Positions 15,873-18,846 of a stretch of 18,846 bases of DNA are shown in pieces. Source of the DNA: a bacterium (GTDB lineage Bacteria; UBA9089; JASEGY01); NCBI GenBank assembly GCA_030019105.1, contig JASEGY010000021.1:1-18846 (forward strand), read 5' to 3'. The number at the start of each line of letters is the position of its first letter. Positions within the stretch are counted from its first letter, which is position 1. Below the pieces are notes generated by a model. It had not been told where the DNA came from. It ran no database searches and saw nothing but the letters and a program-made list of their open reading frames with translations. Both the position numbers and the translations under genes were made by a program.

Positions 15873-15879
15873 TACCTAC

Positions 15880-16014
15880 AGCATAGCGCGGCCTCCTGCC
15901 GCAACCAAACCAAGGACACAAATGACCAAAAGGACCAAAAGCCACCCCAAATTACCGGCCTTTATGTTCATAATTCTCGCGGACAACGCAAATGTTGCGG
16001 GGTAATAGTATACC
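15880..16014. mobile_element. Family E repeat element, copy 2
   Basis: It shares its left end (CATAGCGCGGCCTCCTGCCG, then CAACCAAACCAA) and right end (CAACGCAAATGTTGCGGGGT, then AATAGTATAC) with copy 1. ATACCTAC occurs at 15872-15879 and 16010-16017, which may be a target duplication. The interior is different and short, with GGACCAAAA units. The end lies about 12 bases after the stop codon of the YkgJ-type gene. Confidence 0.75.
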
Positions 16015-16026
16015 TACCTGAGTAGT

Positions 16027-16818
16027 TCACCCCTTCTTCTTTAGTGTCTCACCCCTTATCTTAATATTATTTTTACCAAAAAAGACATCTTTTAACCATT
16101 CCAATCCAAATTTCATCAATTCAACCTCATCCGACTTTATCCTCTCAACAACATCTTCGTCAATATCATATACTTGCAAAAACTTGGTTTCAAAGATAAA
16201 GTTTTTCAGCTTATCCACATTAGTCGAGACCATGAAGAACATTTGTAAACTCTTGTCACTTAATTCTGCGGTTGATCCTGCCGCTGACATAGTCTTTTTC
16301 TTTATAATAATGTCAATCCAGCCCTGATTCATTTTATCGTACAGGTCAACACCCTGATCTTCCCGCCATTCCCGGATACTCCACTTTTTATCTTCATTAA
16401 ATCCAAGGCAATGAGGTTCCTTAACCATAAAAGAGAACTCTTCTTTCTCCTTAGCTCCCTGTTTCATTAATGTGCCCATGCCTATCGGATAGGAACGGCA
16501 AATTACCGGACGGTCTTCATATATACTGCAGCCTGCCTCTGTTACAAAGGGACATCTTTTGTCTTCATCCTCACCCATCAATAGCCTGGCCACCGGCAGC
16601 TTAGTTTTCTCAAGCACTTCAGGGGTAGTATATCTCAGAAGAAACTCATCACACGAAAGTTTAAGCCTGTTCTTCATGCGAATGATGTCAAAGGGAGTCA
16701 GAACCATATCAACCTCGCGGCAGCATTGATTAAAACATTTAATCCCCTTATGACATAGAAACTTAAATCTGCTTTCAGGTGTAAGCGCTACTTGTTCCAG
16801 CTTGCCTTGTTTTTTCAT
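16027..16818 (-). CDS. YkgJ-family cysteine cluster protein
   Basis: This 263-residue protein has the cysteine pattern of the YkgJ/zinc- or iron-chelating family: FLCHKGIKCFNQCCREVDM near the N-terminus, then RCPFV, GCSIYEDRPVICRSYPIG, and PHCLGF. These Cys residues probably bind a metal or an iron-sulfur cluster; the function is not established. The start MKKQGKLEQ at 16818 is chosen because AAGGAG lies seven bases upstream. A longer in-frame start at 16899 reads from repeat sequence. The C-terminal half (about residues 170-263) is not cysteine-rich and is unrecognised. It stands alone between efp and the repeat-filled gap. Its TGA stop directly precedes ACTACTCAGG, which resembles a family F end. 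Confidence 0.9.
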   Translation of the reverse strand: MKKQGKLEQVALTPESRFKFLCHKGIKCFNQCCREVDMVLTPFDIIRMKNRLKLSCDEFLLRYTTPEVLEKTKLPVARLLMGEDEDKRCPFVTEAGCSIYEDRPVICRSYPIGMGTLMKQGAKEKEEFSFMVKEPHCLGFNEDKKWSIREWREDQGVDLYDKMNQGWIDIIIKKKTMSAAGSTAELSDKSLQMFFMVSTNVDKLKNFIFETKFLQVYDIDEDVVERIKSDEVELMKFGLEWLKDVFFGKNNIKIRGETLKKKG

Positions 16819-16852
16819 AAATTTCTCCTTCAGGTGGTGTTCCGGATTAACC

Positions 16853-16975
16853 ACAAATAGCCTTCTAACCAGAAAAGACACAAAGGACAAAAAGGACAAA
16901 AATACCTGGCAAGAACATCTTTAATCCTTTATTCTCTTTGTGCTCCTGGTGTGCTTTGTGGTTCAACCAAGACAG
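16853..16975. repeat. Inverted pair of ACAAAGGAC-type repeats
   Basis: AACCACAAATAG and the units GACACAAAGGACAAAAAGGA at 16853-16905 face CTCTTTGTGCTC and GTGCTTTGTGGTT at 16935-16963. The layout and words resemble the pair at 11614-11754. It occupies the efp to YkgJ-type gene spacer. Confidence 0.7.
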
Positions 16976-16988
16976 CGCCCTTCTTCAG

Positions 16989-17020
16989 GTGTAATCCGCA
17001 ATCCGCAATCCACAATTCGA
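16989..17020. repeat. AATCCGC heptamer array downstream of efp
   Basis: Three to four units of AATCCGC or AATCCAC end five bases from the efp stop codon. It has the same word as the arrays at 5530, 5993, 6117 and 17604, in inverse orientation to the one at 17604-17645 on the other side of efp. The efp gene is therefore bracketed by inverted copies. Confidence 0.85.
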
Positions 17021-17025
17021 AATGC

Positions 17026-17586
17026 TTAGGCCTTTCCTAAGTATTTACCGGTTCTGGTATCGATTTTAAGCACATCACCTTCTGAAATAAAGAGAGGAAC
17101 CTGAATGGTAAGGCCTGTTTCCAAGGTGACCGGTTTTGTGCCCCCTGTAGCTGTATCCCCTTTCATCCCTGGTTCAGCTCTGACGACCTCAAGCTCCACA
17201 GTAAGGGGCAGATCCACGCCCGCCATCTTCCCTTCAAGCATCTGGAGCCCAACCACCATACCCTCCTTCAAATATTTAGCTGCCTCGCCTATATCTTCCT
17301 TTCGAATTGATATCTGTTCAAAGGTTTCATTATCCATTAGATAATATTCATCGCCGCTCTGGTAGAGATACTGCATTTCCTTGGTCGTAATCTTAATTAA
17401 AGTAAATTTCTCGCCGGCCCGGAAGGTTTTGTCAAGCACACTTCCTGTTTTAAAGTTTTTCAGTTTAGTTCGGACAAAGGCCCCTCCTTTCCCTGGTTTA
17501 ACGTGTTGGAATTCTACAATAGTATAGATGGTTTTGTCAACCTCAATATTCATACCGCTTTTGAACTGATTAGTTGAAATAGTCAT
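17026..17586 (-). CDS. efp: Translation elongation factor P
   Basis: This 186-residue protein relieves ribosome stalling at proline runs. The normal three-domain length and the sequences VEFQHVKPGKGGAFVRTKLK and FISEGDVLKIDTRTGKYLGK are diagnostic. The modifiable tip residue is Lys33 in PGKGG, the type that is either lysinylated or left unmodified; no modification enzyme is in the window. GGGAGG precedes the ATG at 17586 by about eight bases. An upstream in-frame extension to 17697 reads through a heptamer array and is rejected. It follows the aminopeptidase gene, a common pairing. Confidence 0.97.
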   Translation of the reverse strand: MTISTNQFKSGMNIEVDKTIYTIVEFQHVKPGKGGAFVRTKLKNFKTGSVLDKTFRAGEKFTLIKITTKEMQYLYQSGDEYYLMDNETFEQISIRKEDIGEAAKYLKEGMVVGLQMLEGKMAGVDLPLTVELEVVRAEPGMKGDTATGGTKPVTLETGLTIQVPLFISEGDVLKIDTRTGKYLGKA

Positions 17587-17603
17587 TAATCGTTCCTCCC
17601 TTC

Positions 17604-17645
17604 TCAATTTCGGATTTTGGATTGCGGATTGCGGATTGGGATACA
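17604..17645. repeat. GGATTGC heptamer array between the aminopeptidase and efp
   Basis: Four to five units of GGATTTT/GGATTGC lie 18 bases upstream of the efp start codon, just outside its ribosome binding site, followed by degenerate inverse words (TTCCGCAGATTGCAATCC). A short stem-loop in the efp leader is possible. Confidence 0.85.
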
Positions 17646-17697
17646 TTCCGCAGATTGCAATCCGGATTCGGCACGTTTCGCAATCGATGCCGTCCAT

Positions 17698-18774
17698 TCA
17701 TAATACAATTAACTCCCTGGGCAGTTGATCGGTCAGGATTTCATATCCATCTTCAGTCAACCAAACCATATCTTCAATCCTAATCCCGCCAAAAGAGGGT
17801 AGATATACTCCGGGCTCAATGGTGAAAACCATCCCCGATTTTAACGTTGTTTCTTTGCCGGGCTTGGAGGTGACATGAGGCTTTTCATGCACCTCTCTGC
17901 CTACCCCGTGACCCAGGTTGTGACCGAAGTATTTACCTAATCCGGCCGAATCTATTACGTTCCTGGCACCTTTATCGACTGTTGCCGAGGATACTTCAGG
18001 ACTCAATAGCTCAAAGGCCGCCTCCTGAGCTGACTTTACCAGATCATAGATTTCCCTCTGTCGCCCGGATGGCCGTCCTAAACACAGAGTTCGAGTCATA
18101 TCCGTAAAGTAACCCCGATAGACCGCACCCCAATCGATCACGATTAAGTCACCTGATTGTAACCGGCGTTCTCCTGACACCCCATGGGGAAGAGCAGACC
18201 GAGCCCCGGAGGCGACAATAGTCTCAAAGGCCCTTCCTGTCGCCCCTAACTTTCTCATCCGGTATTCTAACTCATAGGCGATCTCTCGTTCGGCCACCCC
18301 GGGTCGAATAAGTTCCAGGGTTTGCAGGAAGGCCTGTTGAGCGATCCCAGCACATTCCTTAATACACTGAATCTCATCCCCGGTTTTTATTAACCTGAGA
18401 TCCTCTGTTAATTCTTTGCATGAGTAAAGATAAACCGCTTTTAAATGCTCACTTAACGTCTGATATTGATCCTGGGTCAGATGATCTGTCTCCACCCATA
18501 ATTCTACTATCTCTTCCTTTTCTACCAGGTCAACAATGGCCTCTAAAAGGCTTTTATCCTGGGCGACCTTGACTAATTCAAACTCAGTCACTTCCTGTTC
18601 CACCTGTTCCACATACCTGAAATCAGTGACAAACAAGGCCTTCTCAGGGGCAACAATCGCCCCTCCGGATGAACCAGTGAATCCGGTCAGATATTGGAGG
18701 TTAGTCAGATGAGTAACCATGATGGTTTTAATATCACTGGAAGCCATGGCCTCTCTTAAACGATTTAATCTCAT
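17698..18774 (-). CDS. M24 family metallopeptidase, Xaa-Pro aminopeptidase type
   Basis: This 358-residue protein removes N-terminal residues preceding proline, or acts as a prolidase. The N-terminal creatinase-like domain covers about residues 1-130. The catalytic domain has the five metal ligands in normal positions: Asp214 and Asp225 in IDWGAVYRGYFTDMTRT, His289 in GHNLGHGVGREVHEKP, Glu320 in VFTIEPGVYLP, and Glu334 in GIRIEDMVWL. The start MRLNRLREAM at 18774 fits the family, although the ribosome binding site is poor and a family A element ends just upstream. PepP and PepQ cannot be told apart with certainty here. Confidence 0.93.
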   Translation of the reverse strand: MRLNRLREAMASSDIKTIMVTHLTNLQYLTGFTGSSGGAIVAPEKALFVTDFRYVEQVEQEVTEFELVKVAQDKSLLEAIVDLVEKEEIVELWVETDHLTQDQYQTLSEHLKAVYLYSCKELTEDLRLIKTGDEIQCIKECAGIAQQAFLQTLELIRPGVAEREIAYELEYRMRKLGATGRAFETIVASGARSALPHGVSGERRLQSGDLIVIDWGAVYRGYFTDMTRTLCLGRPSGRQREIYDLVKSAQEAAFELLSPEVSSATVDKGARNVIDSAGLGKYFGHNLGHGVGREVHEKPHVTSKPGKETTLKSGMVFTIEPGVYLPSFGGIRIEDMVWLTEDGYEILTDQLPRELIVL

Positions 18775-18790
18775 AATAATATGCACCACA

Positions 18791-18846
18791 GGGCCTTGTT
18801 CATCGTTTCGGCCAATAGCGACCTTCCCGAAAGCTTGAAGCTTTCG
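18791..18846 (+). mobile_element. Family A element, partial at the window edge
   Basis: The left end GGGCCTTGTTCATCGTTTCG is followed by GGCCAATAGCGACCTTCCCG and the start of the AAAGCTT-centred palindrome known from 5653-5683. The element is cut by the window end. It begins 17 bases upstream of the aminopeptidase start codon. Confidence 0.88.

Noticed and set aside
17587..17697. In-frame N-terminal extension of EF-P
   Set aside because: Much of it is heptamer repeat. The ATG at 17586 has GGGAGG and the family start.

Overview
The window reads as a bacterial chromosome segment of moderately low GC. Every gene I can support lies on the minus strand. The gene set is fatty-acid synthesis (fabH, fabD, fabG, acpP, fabF), gmk, rpoZ, a remA/DUF370-type gene, yicC, efp and an M24 aminopeptidase. 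RemA/DUF370 next to gmk and rpoZ, the B12-type radical SAM protein and the very high load of small repeats suggest an uncultivated deep-branching anaerobic-type bacterium rather than a well-known phylum. I cannot assign a phylum from this sequence alone. No tRNA, rRNA, CRISPR array, transposase or integrase was seen.

Layout in transcription order, from high to low coordinates: an M24 Xaa-Pro aminopeptidase (18774-17698) and efp (17586-17026); a YkgJ-type cysteine-cluster protein (16818-16027); a gene-poor stretch (16026-15160) filled with repeats; a broken AAA ATPase and a degraded partner (15159-13666); a B12-binding radical SAM protein (13593-12118); a small surface-polysaccharide-like group of a methyltransferase, probably split by a repeat, and a hexapeptide acetyltransferase (12002-10275); a repeat block (10277-9662); yicC, remA, gmk, rpoZ (9635-7279); then fabH, a small membrane-anchored protein, fabD, a retropepsin-like protein, a PD-(D/E)XK-like protein, fabG, acpP and fabF (7156-263). 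The usual plsX before fabH is absent here, and two accessory genes interrupt the fab series between fabD and fabG.

The most remarkable property is between the genes. Nearly every spacer holds one or more small palindromic elements. At least six families can be separated. Family A has a roughly 20-bp terminal inverted repeat beginning GGCCTTGTTCATCG and 8-bp target duplications. Family B is 154 bp, in three copies plus one core-only copy inside the ATPase gene. Family C is about 252 bp, in two copies. Family D is 95 bp. Family E has two copies with shared ends. Family F is 184 bp with perfect 14-bp inverted ends and a perfect 8-bp duplication. There are also many pairs of short tandem-repeat arms, such as GATTGCG, GAAATTA, TCTGGTGTC, GGCAGCA, ACACAAAG and GGTTCAC units, arranged as inverted pairs around a centre and sometimes nested concentrically. 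These units repeatedly start within 0-7 bases of a stop codon, and in several cases they supply it. One heptamer array is translated as the N-terminus of FabD.

The genes make metabolic sense together. The fab genes form a type II fatty-acid synthesis cluster. RemA, gmk, rpoZ and yicC form a conserved core neighbourhood of nucleotide supply, RNA polymerase assembly and RNA turnover. efp and the peptidase are a familiar pair. The ATPase pair, the retropepsin, the nuclease-like gene and the methyltransferase/acetyltransferase group look accessory. Boundaries of repeat elements are given to within a few bases where the ends are degenerate.
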